Position numbers and translations under genes: made by a program. Positions 1-9,594 of a stretch of 64,000 nucleotides of DNA are shown piece after piece. This stretch comes from Euzebya pacifica (GTDB lineage Bacteria > Actinomycetota > Nitriliruptoria > Euzebyales > Euzebyaceae). The stretch's first letter is position 1. Each line of letters starts with the position of its first letter. The DNA lies in contig NZ_CP031165.1 of the NCBI RefSeq assembly GCF_003344865.1, positions 4,717,910-4,781,909 on the forward strand, in the 5' to 3' direction. A model generated the notes under the pieces. That model saw only the letters and a list, made by a program, of their open reading frames with translations, did not search any database and had not been told where the DNA came from.

Positions 1-144
1 GACCAGGCCGAGCGGCGCCGCCTCCGATGCCGGCAGGCCGAGGAAGACCAGCAGCGGCACGAGCAGGACCGCGCCGCCGATGCCCGCCAGCGTGCCGATA
101 CCGCTCGAGCACAACGATGCGACGAGGGCGAGGAGGGCGAGCAC
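1..144 (-). CDS. TauE/SafE-family permease, N-terminal fragment
   Basis: The reverse strand reads from a GTG at 144 to the window edge without a stop. The predicted N-terminus is a hydrophobic helix followed by a glycine-rich turn (GIGTLAGIGG) and then AVLLVPLLVFLG. This is the pattern of the first membrane segment of TauE/SafE (DUF81) anion exporters, in which a GxGGGxLxVPLL motif follows the first helix. Only 48 residues are visible, so substrate (sulfite, sulfoacetate or other organic anions are usual for the family) cannot be judged. It is divergent from the sugar kinase at 205 with about 60 nt between them. GTG 144 is the only conventional start I find in this frame. The family call is probable but rests on one motif. 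Confidence 0.65.
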   Translation of the reverse strand, partial: MLALLALVASLCSSGIGTLAGIGGAVLLVPLLVFLGLPASEAAPLGLV

Positions 145-204
145 GTCGACGAGCCTTGCACGCAGCCGCCCCTCGACGCACGTCGGTCGGTAGCATCCCG
201 ACTC

Positions 205-1101
205 ATGGCGGAGCGTTGGATCGGCATCGAAGCGGGCGGCACCAAGGTCGTGTGCGCCCACGGCTCCGGGCCCGACGACCTGTCGGCGCCCACCCGGATT
301 CCCACGACCACCCCGGAGGAGACGCTGGGAGCGATCGTCGACTGGGTCCGATGGTGCCTGGCCGACGGTGACGTCGCCGGGATCGGGCTGGCATCGTTCG
401 GACCTCTGGACCTGGACCCCGAGAGCCCCACGTACGGCCACCTCACCACCACCCCGAAGCCCGGCTGGGCGGGTGCGGACCTGCTCGGTCCGCTGCGGGA
501 GGTCTTCGACGGACCCATCGCGGTGGACACCGACGTCAACGGTGCGGCGCTCGGCGAGGTGCGCTGGGGCGCCGGCGCCGACGTGCCGTCGCTCGCCTAC
601 GTCACGATCGGCACCGGGGTCGGCGTCGGCGCGATCGTCGAGGGGTCGCCCCTGCACGGCCTGCTGCATCCTGAGGCCGGCCACATCCTCGTGCGCCGCC
701 ACCCCGACGACCCGTTCGCCGGCCGCTGTCCCTCACACGGCGACTGCCTGGAGGGGCTGGCCTGCGGCCCGGCGTGGCTGGACCGCTGGGGCGTCACGTC
801 GGAGCAGATGGACCCCGAGACGCTGGAACGCGCCGTGACCATCCAGGCCAGCTACCTCGGCCAGCTCGTCGGGACGTTGGTGCTGGTCCTCTCACCCCAC
901 CGGATCGTCTTCGGCGGTGGGGTCATGGGCCAGCCGGGCCTGCTCGCCCGGACCCGCGCGGCTGCCGCAGAGGTGCTGAACGGCTACGTCGACGTACCGG
1001 CCCTCACCGACGGCATGGACCGCTACCTCGTCGCCCCGGGCCTCGGCGACCGCGCCGGCGTCCTCGGCGCCATCGCCCTCGCCCAGCGCACCCGCCAGTG
1101 A
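205..1101 (+). CDS. ROK-family sugar kinase (probable fructokinase)
   Basis: A 298-residue cytosolic ROK kinase that phosphorylates a hexose with ATP. The N-terminal phosphate-binding loop IEAGGTK is present, then DVNGAALGE, TIGTGVGVG and HPEAGH. The ROK zinc motif CPSHGDCLEG is intact (a Cys-x-x-His-x-x-Cys pattern), as in fructokinases of the ScrK/YcjM-like branch. The neighbouring polyol operon would generate fructose from mannitol or sorbitol, so fructokinase is the best reading; a glucokinase cannot be excluded. The start ATG lies 8 nt downstream of TAGCAT (191-196) with no Shine-Dalgarno, so a leaderless mRNA is likely. The gene converges with the SDR gene that ends at 1123. Confidence 0.85.
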   Translation: MAERWIGIEAGGTKVVCAHGSGPDDLSAPTRIPTTTPEETLGAIVDWVRWCLADGDVAGIGLASFGPLDLDPESPTYGHLTTTPKPGWAGADLLGPLREVFDGPIAVDTDVNGAALGEVRWGAGADVPSLAYVTIGTGVGVGAIVEGSPLHGLLHPEAGHILVRRHPDDPFAGRCPSHGDCLEGLACGPAWLDRWGVTSEQMDPETLERAVTIQASYLGQLVGTLVLVLSPHRIVFGGGVMGQPGLLARTRAAAAEVLNGYVDVPALTDGMDRYLVAPGLGDRAGVLGAIALAQRTRQ

Positions 1102-1122
1102 CGACCGTCAAGCCGGGTCGGG

Positions 1123-1934
1123 CTAGCCGATCCCGCCCGTGACGAGGATGTTCTCGCCCGTCACGTAGGAGGCGTCGGCCGACAGCAACCAGGCCACGAC
1201 GCCGGCGACCTCCTCGACCGACCCCACCCGGCGGAGGGGCACCTGGCCGATCATCTGCTGCTCGACCGTCGCCGGGTCGTCGGCGTAGTACTGGCTGGGC
1301 GCCGCTGCCTGCTCGGCCACCTGGCGGTCCCACATCTCCCCCGGTCCGATGAACGCCGGCGACACCGCGTTGACGCGGATGCCGTGGGGGGCGAGGTCCA
1401 GCGCCGCGGCCCTGGTCAGCCCGATCACCGCGGCCTTGGACGCGGCGTAGGCCGGCATGTTGGCCGCCCCGCCGACGCCGGCCATCGACGCGGTGTTGAC
1501 CACGGCGCCACCTCGACCATCCGCGCGCAACGAGCGGACGAACGCCTGCAGGACGTTGAGGACCCCCACGACGTTGACGGCCAGGACGCGGGCGGCGTCG
1601 TCGGGTGGATACTCCCCGACCGGCAGGAACCGTCCCTGGTACCCGGCGTTGTTGAACAGCAGGTCGGGTGGCCCCACGTCGGTTGGGACCTCGGCCAGCG
1701 CAGCGTCCACCGCGCTGGCCGAGGTCACGTCGAAGGCGACGGTGTGGACCCGAGCCGAGGTCCGCTCGTCGCGACATCGACGGGCTGTGTCCTCCACGGC
1801 GTCGGCCCGGCTTGCCAGGTCGGCCAGCACCACGGTTGCCCCGGCGCCGGCCAGCCGGACCGCCACGGCCCGACCGATGTCGCCGCCGGCCCCGGTGACC
1901 AGGGCAACCCGGCCACCGAAGTCGTGGCTGACCG

Positions 1935-1938
<4 letters not shown>
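1123..1938 (-). CDS. SDR-family oxidoreductase (probable polyol/sugar dehydrogenase)
   Basis: A 271-residue short-chain dehydrogenase/reductase. The cofactor loop is TGAGGDIG near residue 17, NNAG is near residue 95, and the catalytic pair appears as YAASKAA with an upstream serine in NTASMAG. The C-terminal YVTGENILVTGG is the usual SDR ending. It is the last gene of the ABC operon, and its ATG overlaps the stop of the ATPase gene by 4 nt (ATGA), so it is translationally coupled to sugar uptake. Such SDRs in polyol operons (for example SmoS, sorbitol dehydrogenase) oxidise an alditol with NAD+. The exact substrate is not readable from sequence. Confidence 0.85.
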
Positions 1939-3032
<1,094 letters not shown>

Positions 3033-3101
3033 TGCCTTCTCCCCTGTCGAGTGTGGTTGCCGGTGGGCAGGTGTGGGTGTGGGATTCGGGTGTGGGGGCC
3101 A

Positions 3102-3959
3102 TCACTTGATCGCCCCCATCGCGAGTCCGCGGATCATCCGCTTCTGCGCGATCCACCCCGCGATGACGACCGGCACCGAGGCCAGGGTCGAGGCGGCGGA
3201 CAGCTTGGCGATGAAGTTGCCTCGGGTGGAGACGAACGATGTCACCCAGATGGGGACGGTCTGCCCGTCGACGGTGTTGAGCTGCACCGCCAGGAAGAAC
3301 TCGTTCCAGGCGAAGATCAGGCACAGGAGCGCGGTCGCCGCGACACCCGGTGCGACGATCGGCAGGACCACTGAGGTCAGCTGGGCCCACAGGCTGGCCC
3401 CGTCGACGTCGGCCGCCTCGATCAGCGACTTGGGCACCTCTCGGAAGAACGACCGGAGCATCCAGACCGCAAGCGGCAGGTTCATCGCCGTGTACAGGAT
3501 CACCAGCACCGTACGGCTGTTCAGGATCCCGAGCTCCCGGGCGATGATCCACAGCGGCAGGATCGCCGCCACGATGGGCAGGAACTTGGTGGAGATGAAG
3601 AAGAAGAGCACGTCGCGCCACTTCTTCACCGGCCTGACCGCCAGCGCGTAGGCCGCGGGAATCGCCAGGATCATGACGAAGATGGTGGACAGGCCCACGA
3701 TCCAGGCCGAGTTGGCGAAGGCCTCGGCAAATCCGAGCAGTCCGGTGGTCTGCTGAGTGACGGTGGAGTACTGCTCGGTGGTGGGTTCGAAGAACAGCGT
3801 GGGGTCGGCGTTGGCGACCGCCTCGGTCTTGAAGCCGTTCATGAACATCCACGCCACGGGGAAGAAGAAGAGGATGCCGACGATCCAGGCGACGATGCCG
3901 AGGACCACGTTGTGCCACTTCTTCTCACCGACGATGACGCTGGTGCTGTCGCCGCTCAT
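3102..3959 (-). CDS. Carbohydrate ABC transporter permease (MalG/SmoG type)
   Basis: A 285-residue membrane protein with about six transmembrane helices. The first is VVLGIVAWIVGILFFFP near residue 20. The EAA loop that docks with the ATPase is EAADVDGASLWAQL, with the conserved glycine, near residue 190. The C-terminus IAQKRMIRGLAMGAIK matches the standard QRxxxxGLxxGAVK tail of MalG-like permeases. Its ATG overlaps the upstream permease stop by 4 nt, so the two membrane subunits are coupled. It forms the translocation pore together with that neighbour. Confidence 0.92.
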   Translation of the reverse strand: MSGDSTSVIVGEKKWHNVVLGIVAWIVGILFFFPVAWMFMNGFKTEAVANADPTLFFEPTTEQYSTVTQQTTGLLGFAEAFANSAWIVGLSTIFVMILAIPAAYALAVRPVKKWRDVLFFFISTKFLPIVAAILPLWIIARELGILNSRTVLVILYTAMNLPLAVWMLRSFFREVPKSLIEAADVDGASLWAQLTSVVLPIVAPGVAATALLCLIFAWNEFFLAVQLNTVDGQTVPIWVTSFVSTRGNFIAKLSAASTLASVPVVIAGWIAQKRMIRGLAMGAIK

Positions 3960-4912
3960 GCTGTCTCCTCGTCCTCGAGCAGGCCACGCAGGACGCGAAG
4001 TCCCAGGTTGGCGATGATGATGGTGACGATGACCACGATCGTGGCGTAGGCCGAAGCCGAGCCGAATCGCCAGCCGCCGCCGATCGACCGTTGGTAGACG
4101 AAGTAGGGAACGTTGGTCGATCCCGGTCCACCACCGGTGATGACCTCGATGTGGTCGAAGACCTGGATCAGGTAGATCGACCCCAGCAGCACGCTCAGCT
4201 CGATGTAGGAGCGAAGGTGCGGCAACGTGATCTGGAAGAAGATGCCCCGACCGTTCGCGCCGTCGACCCGTGCGGCCTCCAGGACCTCACCGGGCTGGCT
4301 CTGCAGCCCTGCCAGCGCGATCAGCATCATGAACGGGGTCCACTGCCAGATGAGCACGATCACGACCGACCACGTGGGTGCCCGCGACACGAACTCGATG
4401 CTCTCGAACCCGAGCGTCTCGAGGACCCAGTTCAGCACGCCGTACAGCGAGCTGAACATCTGGGTCTTCCAGACCAGGCCGGCCACGACCGGCATGATCA
4501 GGAAGGGGGTGATCAGCAGGGTCCTGACGAACCCCTGCCCGAAGAACTTGCGGTCCAGCAGCATGGCGATCGCCGTGCCGAGCACGACCGAGAGCAGCAC
4601 CGCCGCGACGGTCATGAAGATGCTGGTCTGCGCGGCCTCGAGGAAGAAGCGGTCGCTGGCCAGGTCGGTGTAGTTGCCGACCCCGATGAACTCCTGGTCC
4701 GTCGGGGGGGTGATGGTCCAGTCGGTGAGGCTGTACCAGAGGGACAGCACGAACGGGACCTGGGTGACGACGATCGTGAAGAGGAGCGCCGGCAGCAGCG
4801 GCAGACGCCGCAGCCAGCCATCTCGCCGGTTCAGCCGGCGAACCTCTTCTGCGTGGTTGATGGCCCCCTCCGGCGTGTCGCGGGAGGGAGTCGGCGAGAT
4901 GGTGGCGGACAT
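3956..4912 (-). CDS. Carbohydrate ABC transporter permease (MalF/SmoF type)
   Basis: A 318-residue inner-membrane permease. A cytosolic N-terminal tail of about 35 residues precedes the first helix (LLPALLFTIVVTQVPFVLSLWYS). Five more helices follow, and the EAA loop is EAARVDGANGRGIFFQI. The sequence FDHIEVITGGGPG is the conserved periplasmic/helix motif of MalF-type subunits (the usual form is TxGGPxxxT). It is the second gene of the operon, 27 nt after the binding-protein gene, and pairs with the MalG-type permease. Confidence 0.92.
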   Translation of the reverse strand: MSATISPTPSRDTPEGAINHAEEVRRLNRRDGWLRRLPLLPALLFTIVVTQVPFVLSLWYSLTDWTITPPTDQEFIGVGNYTDLASDRFFLEAAQTSIFMTVAAVLLSVVLGTAIAMLLDRKFFGQGFVRTLLITPFLIMPVVAGLVWKTQMFSSLYGVLNWVLETLGFESIEFVSRAPTWSVVIVLIWQWTPFMMLIALAGLQSQPGEVLEAARVDGANGRGIFFQITLPHLRSYIELSVLLGSIYLIQVFDHIEVITGGGPGSTNVPYFVYQRSIGGGWRFGSASAYATIVVIVTIIIANLGLRVLRGLLEDEETA

Positions 4913-4939
4913 GGCGTCAGCGAGGTCGGGTCAGCCTGA

Positions 4940-6370
4940 TCAGCTGGACGCCGACGCCGCGATCTCCTGGCAGGCCTCGATGGCATCGTCGAAGTCGACA
5001 CTTCCGGCGATCACCGCCGAGAACTGCTCGGTGCAACGGGTACCGACATCCTGGAACTCCGGGACACCGACGAACTGGACGGCCGGCAGGCCCGGACGGG
5101 GCGTGGTGCCCGGCATGTCGATCGGGGCGCTCTCGATGGCGGTCAGGGTCTGCTCGGCGAAGGCGCCTGCGGCCTCCTGGTACTCCTCGGTCTCGTAGAG
5201 GGACACACGGGTTCCCGGCGGGACCGCAGCCCAGCCACCCGGCAGGTTCTCACCGGCGGTCCGCAGGTACTCCGGCCCGGTGGCCCAGGAGATGTACTCC
5301 CATGCGAGGTCGGGGTTGGCGGCGTTCTGCGGGATGGCCAGCGACCAGGCCCACAGCCAGCCCGCGTTGTCGGTCTCCACGACCGGTGCCTGGGCGAAGT
5401 TGTTCTGCCCCTGCACGGCGCTGTCGTCGGCCTCCAGCAAGCCGGCCGCAACGGTGGCGTCGTACCACATGGCGACCTGGCCGTTCTGGTACTGGGTCAG
5501 GCACTCGTTGAAGCTGCTGTTGGCGGCGTCGTCCTCACCCACGCTGGTGACGAGGTCGACGTAGAACTGCAGCGCCTCGCGGAACTCGGGGGTGTCGACC
5601 TGCGCCTCACCGATCGAGCCGTCGTCGTTGGCGGCCCACCAGGTACCACCGAAGGTGTTGAGGACCGTCGTGAACGCCGCACCGAGGTCTCCCCAGCCGG
5701 GCTTGCCACGAAGGCAGATGCCGGCGGTGTCCTCGCTGTCCAGCGCCGCGGCGATCTCTGCGACCTCCTGCCACGTCGGGGCTGCGGGCATCTCCATGCC
5801 GGCCGCCTCGACGAGGTCCTCGCGGTACATCAGGAACGAGGACTCGGCGTAGAAGGGCGCCGCGTACAGCTCGTCCTCGTAGGACAGGCCGGTGCGCACG
5901 GCGCCGATGAGGTCGTCGACCATGTAGTCGGCGTCACCCTGGGCGTAGTCCTCCAGGCTGAGGAGCCAGCCGTTCTCCGCGAACTGCGGGGTCTCGTAGA
6001 GGCCGATCATGATGACGTCGAAGGACTCGCCGCCGGCGCCGGTCTCACGGGTCACGATCTCGCGCAGGGTCTGCTCCTCGAGGATCGTGTAGTTGACCTC
6101 GATGCCGGTGTCGGCGGTGAAGAACTCCGGGGTCAGGGAGGCGATGTCCTCCATCTGGGGGTTGCCGACGATGGCGACGTTGAGCGATCCGCCGTCGGCG
6201 TCACCGCCGCCGTCGCCGCTGTCGTCAGCGGTGTCGTCGGCGGCGGTGTCGTCGCCACCCGAATCGGCGTCGTCGGTGCCGCTGCACGCGGCAGCCAGCA
6301 GCACGAGCACGGCGAACAGCGCGATCACTCGCCATGTCCGGTTCAACAGCAGGACGTTTCGACTCATCAC
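4940..6370 (-). CDS. Extracellular sugar/polyol-binding lipoprotein of ABC importer
   Basis: A 476-residue binding protein and first gene of the uptake operon. The N-terminus is a lipoprotein signal peptide (VIALFAVLVLLAAACSG, lipobox LAAAC). A very acidic Asp/Ser/Gly linker of about 35 residues follows, then a family-1 solute-binding fold with motifs such as ITVNYTILEEQTL-like (here VNYTILEEQT) and WEYISWATGPEY. SmoE-type mannitol/sorbitol-binding proteins have this size and context. The ligand is inferred from the divergent mannitol dehydrogenase, not from the sequence itself. An SD-like GGGAG precedes the ATG. Confidence 0.9.
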   Translation of the reverse strand: MMSRNVLLLNRTWRVIALFAVLVLLAAACSGTDDADSGGDDTAADDTADDSGDGGGDADGGSLNVAIVGNPQMEDIASLTPEFFTADTGIEVNYTILEEQTLREIVTRETGAGGESFDVIMIGLYETPQFAENGWLLSLEDYAQGDADYMVDDLIGAVRTGLSYEDELYAAPFYAESSFLMYREDLVEAAGMEMPAAPTWQEVAEIAAALDSEDTAGICLRGKPGWGDLGAAFTTVLNTFGGTWWAANDDGSIGEAQVDTPEFREALQFYVDLVTSVGEDDAANSSFNECLTQYQNGQVAMWYDATVAAGLLEADDSAVQGQNNFAQAPVVETDNAGWLWAWSLAIPQNAANPDLAWEYISWATGPEYLRTAGENLPGGWAAVPPGTRVSLYETEEYQEAAGAFAEQTLTAIESAPIDMPGTTPRPGLPAVQFVGVPEFQDVGTRCTEQFSAVIAGSVDFDDAIEACQEIAASASS

Positions 6371-6454
6371 GGGAACTCCCAGTCAGGGGTGGTACGGCCA
6401 CTCGTCGGCGCTGCGCCCTCGCACCTCCGACGTTGATAGGTGTACGCCCCTCAA

Positions 6455-6503
6455 TGTTGGAACGCAAGGAAAAACAACACCGCAAAGTTTGTTTTCCTCA
6501 ACA
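6455..6503. promoter_or_regulatory. Nested inverted repeat between divergent polyol genes
   Basis: This AT-rich island sits in the 196-nt gap between the binding-protein gene (minus) and mannitol dehydrogenase (plus). The outer arms are TGTTG (6455-6459) and CAACA (6499-6503). The inner arms are GGAAAAACAA (6468-6477) and TTTGTTTTCC (6488-6497), an imperfect inverted repeat. Composition and position suggest an operator for the DeoR-type repressor encoded at 8033, controlling both directions. No binding data are implied. Confidence 0.5.
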
Positions 6504-6566
6504 CTTGACCGCGTGCGACAGTTGATGTTCCGTACGCAACGAAGAAACTGACGTGGGAGCCTTGAC

Positions 6567-8015
6567 ATGAAGCTGCGACCGGACACCCTGTCGGAGGCCG
6601 ACGATCGGCTCGGCCGACCCGACTACGACCGGGCGCGGCTGCGTCGCTCGATCGTCCACCTGGGCGTGGGCGGCTTCCACCGAGCGCACCTGGCGACCTA
6701 CGTCGACGAGCTGTGCCGGGCGGGGCACACCGAGTGGGCGATCGTCGGGGCCGGGGTGCTGTCCCACGACGCGACCATGGCCGAGGTCATGGCGGACCAG
6801 GACGGGCTGTACACCCTGCTGGTCCGCGACCGGTCGGGCGTCGATGCTCGGGTGATCGGCAGCATCGTCGACTACGTGCACGCCCATCCCGACCCCGAAC
6901 CGTTGATCGCCAGGATCGCCCATCCCGACACCGCCCTCGTGTCGTTGACCGTGACCGAGGGTGGGTATCCGGTCGACGACACGACCGGCGACTTCGACCC
7001 GACGTCCCGCAACGCCGCACCGGGTTCGGCGTTCGCGGCGCTGGTGGCTGGGCTGGCTCGTCGTCGGGACGAGGGCGCACCGCCCGTCACCGTCGTCAGC
7101 TGTGACAACGTGATCGGCAACGGCGACGTGACCCGCACCGCGACCCTCGGACTCGCCCGGGCGACCGATCCCGAGCTGGCCGAGTGGATCGAGGGGGCGA
7201 TCGCGTTCCCCAACAGCATGGTCGACCGGATCACCCCGGCGACCACCGACGAGGACCGCGCGTGGTTGTCACGCGAGATGGGACTCGACGACGCCTGGCC
7301 GGTCACCACCGAACCCTTCCGGCAGTGGGTGGTGGAGGACCACTTCTCCGGACCGCGCCTGCCGCTGGAGGACCTCGACGTCATCGTCACCGAGGACGTC
7401 GAGCCGTACGAGCTGTTCAAGCTCCGGCTGCTCAACGCCGGCCACTCGTGCCTGGCCTACCTCGCACGGGTGGCCGGTCACCGCCTGGTCGACGAGGTGA
7501 TGGCGGAGGACCGGTTCGCCGGCTTCCTCAGGGCGTTCCTGGACCAGGAGGCCGGGCCGGTCGTCCCGTCGGCCCCGGGGATCGACCTCGAGGACTACAA
7601 GGCGTCGTTGATCACGCGGTTCGCCAACCCGGCGATCGGTGACCAGGTCGACCGGCTCTGCATCGACGGCTCGTCGAAGTTCCCCAAGTTCCTGGTGCCC
7701 ACGATCACCAACCAGCTGGCGGCAGGAGGCCCCGTCGCGCTGTCGATGCTGGCGCTGGCGGGCTGGTGTCGCTACCTGCAGGGCCACGACGACGAGGGCA
7801 ACGCCATCACCCCGTCCGCCGACCCGCACCTCGCGGAGGCCATGGCGTTCGCGGATGCCGCCCGCGAGGACCCGCTGGCGTTCCTGGGGTACCGTCGCGT
7901 CTTCAGCGAGGAGCTCGCTGGCGACCCGCGGATCCAAGAGGCGTTCTCGGCAGCGCTGACACACTTGGCCACCCTCGGTGTCCGCACCACCCTCGACAGG
8001 ACACTCGGCCGCTGA
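6567..8015 (+). CDS. mtlD: Mannitol 2-dehydrogenase family protein (long-chain polyol dehydrogenase)
   Basis: A 482-residue NAD-dependent long-chain mannitol dehydrogenase, oxidising D-mannitol (or sorbitol/arabinitol in relatives) to the ketose. The N-terminal dinucleotide-binding region shows LGVGGFHRAHLATYVDEL. The family catalytic block appears as LFKLRLLNAGHSCLAY near residue 285, with the lysine and histidine expected. The family usually runs 480-495 residues, so it is full length. It is preceded by GGGAG about 7 nt from the ATG and is the first gene of a three-gene plus-strand operon with a DeoR regulator and an IMPase-like enzyme. The symbol follows the actinobacterial use for the free-mannitol enzyme, not mannitol-1-phosphate dehydrogenase. 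Confidence 0.88.
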   Translation: MKLRPDTLSEADDRLGRPDYDRARLRRSIVHLGVGGFHRAHLATYVDELCRAGHTEWAIVGAGVLSHDATMAEVMADQDGLYTLLVRDRSGVDARVIGSIVDYVHAHPDPEPLIARIAHPDTALVSLTVTEGGYPVDDTTGDFDPTSRNAAPGSAFAALVAGLARRRDEGAPPVTVVSCDNVIGNGDVTRTATLGLARATDPELAEWIEGAIAFPNSMVDRITPATTDEDRAWLSREMGLDDAWPVTTEPFRQWVVEDHFSGPRLPLEDLDVIVTEDVEPYELFKLRLLNAGHSCLAYLARVAGHRLVDEVMAEDRFAGFLRAFLDQEAGPVVPSAPGIDLEDYKASLITRFANPAIGDQVDRLCIDGSSKFPKFLVPTITNQLAAGGPVALSMLALAGWCRYLQGHDDEGNAITPSADPHLAEAMAFADAAREDPLAFLGYRRVFSEELAGDPRIQEAFSAALTHLATLGVRTTLDRTLGR

Positions 8016-8032
8016 CCACGCCACCATCCCCC

Positions 8033-8827
8033 ATGACCACCACCACCGGACCGCCCTCGAGGGCGGAGCTGCAGAGCCAACGACAGGACGAGATCCTGCG
8101 CCTGGTTCGCGAACAGGGACGGATCGAGGTCACCACGCTGGCCGAACGGTTCGATGTCACGACCGAGACGATCCGTCGGGACCTGTCGGGCATGCAGAAA
8201 CGCAAGCTCCTGCGACGGGTCCACGGCGCCGCGGTCCCTTGGCAGGCAGTTCGCTACGAACCGAGCATCAGCGCACGGCACTCCCAGCAGGTGGAAGAGA
8301 AGCGTCGCATCGTCACCGCGGCCCTCGACGAGCTGCCGCCCGAGGGCACGATCATGATGGACGCGGGGTCGACGACGTCGATGTTCGCCGGCTACTTTCC
8401 CCCCGACCTGAAGCTGCGCGTGGTCACCAACTCGTTGCTGATCGCCCCGATGCTGGCCGAGCACGACACCCTGCGCGTCATCGTCCTCGGCGGCGCCGTC
8501 CGTCCGCAGACCGCGTCGATGGTCGACCACGACACGGTGGAGACCGTGCGGCGGATGTCGGTCGACGTGCTGTTCATGGGCACCGACGGGCTGACCCCCG
8601 AACGGGGCTTCACGACCCCCTTCACCGACGAGGCCGCTGTGAAGCAGGCGATGATCGCCTCCGCCCGTCGCGTGATCGCCCTGGTCGACTCCACCAAGTT
8701 CGGCAACGACCACTTCGTGCGGTTCGCCGGGCTGACCGACATCGACACGCTCATCACCGACACCGGCGCAAGCGACGCCGACGTGGCCGCCCTGGAAGCA
8801 GGCGGCCTGCACGTGGTGCGCGTGTGA
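8033..8827 (+). CDS. DeoR/GlpR-family transcriptional regulator
   Basis: A 264-residue repressor-type protein. The N-terminal DeoR winged helix is clear: RQDEILRLVREQGRIEV, then LAERFDVTTETIRRDLSGMQKRKLLRRVHGAA (residues about 15-70). A DeoR C-terminal sensor domain resembling sugar isomerases follows, with DAGSTT and the GTDGL and DSTKF motifs of the phosphosugar site. I place the start at 8033, just after the mtlD stop, because the longer upstream reading is antisense-like filler. Family members answer to phosphorylated sugars; here fructose phosphate is a reasonable inducer. The probable target is the inverted repeat at 6455-6503. Confidence 0.9.
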   Translation: MTTTTGPPSRAELQSQRQDEILRLVREQGRIEVTTLAERFDVTTETIRRDLSGMQKRKLLRRVHGAAVPWQAVRYEPSISARHSQQVEEKRRIVTAALDELPPEGTIMMDAGSTTSMFAGYFPPDLKLRVVTNSLLIAPMLAEHDTLRVIVLGGAVRPQTASMVDHDTVETVRRMSVDVLFMGTDGLTPERGFTTPFTDEAAVKQAMIASARRVIALVDSTKFGNDHFVRFAGLTDIDTLITDTGASDADVAALEAGGLHVVRV

Positions 8828-9594
8828 TCGCCCTCCCGGCGGTCGGCGAGCTCGAGGCGATCGCCGTCGCGGTGGGACGCGAAGCCGCCAGCGCGGTCCG
8901 GTCCTCCGCGGACGACGTGACCACCCTGGACACCAAGTCGACGCCCACCGACGTCGTGACCGCAGCCGACCTCGCGGTCGAGACGATGATCCGCGACCGC
9001 CTGCGGGCGGCCACACCGGGGGCGGCGATCATCGGTGAGGAACACGGCGACACCGGCGGCGACACCGAGCTCGCGTGGGTCGTCGACCCCATCGACGGCA
9101 CCGTCAACTACCTGCACGGGCTGCCGTTCGTGTCGGTCAGCATCGCCGCCGCCGTCGACGGTCGGGTCGTGGCGGGTGTGGTGGTCGACGTCCACCGCAA
9201 CGAGGTCTTCAGCGCCGCTGCTGGCTGCGGGTCCCGCATGGACGGCAGGCCCGTCACCGTGTCCTGCCCACCGGCGCTGGACCGTGCGCTGGTCGCCACC
9301 GGCTACGCCTACGACGCCGACGTCCGGGCGGCGCAGGGACAGGTGCTCGCCAGCCTGATCGGTCGGGTGGCCGACGTCCGTGGGTTCGGCTCCACGGCGC
9401 TGCACCTGGCGTGGGTGGCCTGCGGCCGGCTCGACGGCTTCTACCAGTCCCACGCCAACCGCTGGGACTACGCCGCCGGTGCGCTGATCGCCGAGGAGGC
9501 CGGGGCGGTCGTGCGACTGCCCGATGGTCCTGCGGGCATGCTCGTCGCTGCCGCCCCGAGCGTCGCCGAGGACCTGGCGGCGGCCGTCAGCTGA
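8824..9594 (+). CDS. Inositol monophosphatase family protein
   Basis: A 256-residue Mg2+-dependent phosphatase of the IMPase superfamily. The metal and catalytic motifs are GEEHGD (Glu of motif), DPIDGTVNY, and WDYAAGALIAEEAG near the C-terminus. It starts at a GTG that overlaps the DeoR stop by 4 nt, so it is coupled to the polyol operon. IMPase-fold enzymes hydrolyse inositol phosphate, fructose-1,6-bisphosphate, histidinol phosphate or 3'-phosphoadenosine phosphate. Context favours a sugar or polyol phosphate, but the substrate is not readable. It converges with and overlaps the nadE end by 8 nt. Confidence 0.85.
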   Translation: MIALPAVGELEAIAVAVGREAASAVRSSADDVTTLDTKSTPTDVVTAADLAVETMIRDRLRAATPGAAIIGEEHGDTGGDTELAWVVDPIDGTVNYLHGLPFVSVSIAAAVDGRVVAGVVVDVHRNEVFSAAAGCGSRMDGRPVTVSCPPALDRALVATGYAYDADVRAAQGQVLASLIGRVADVRGFGSTALHLAWVACGRLDGFYQSHANRWDYAAGALIAEEAGAVVRLPDGPAGMLVAAAPSVAEDLAAAVS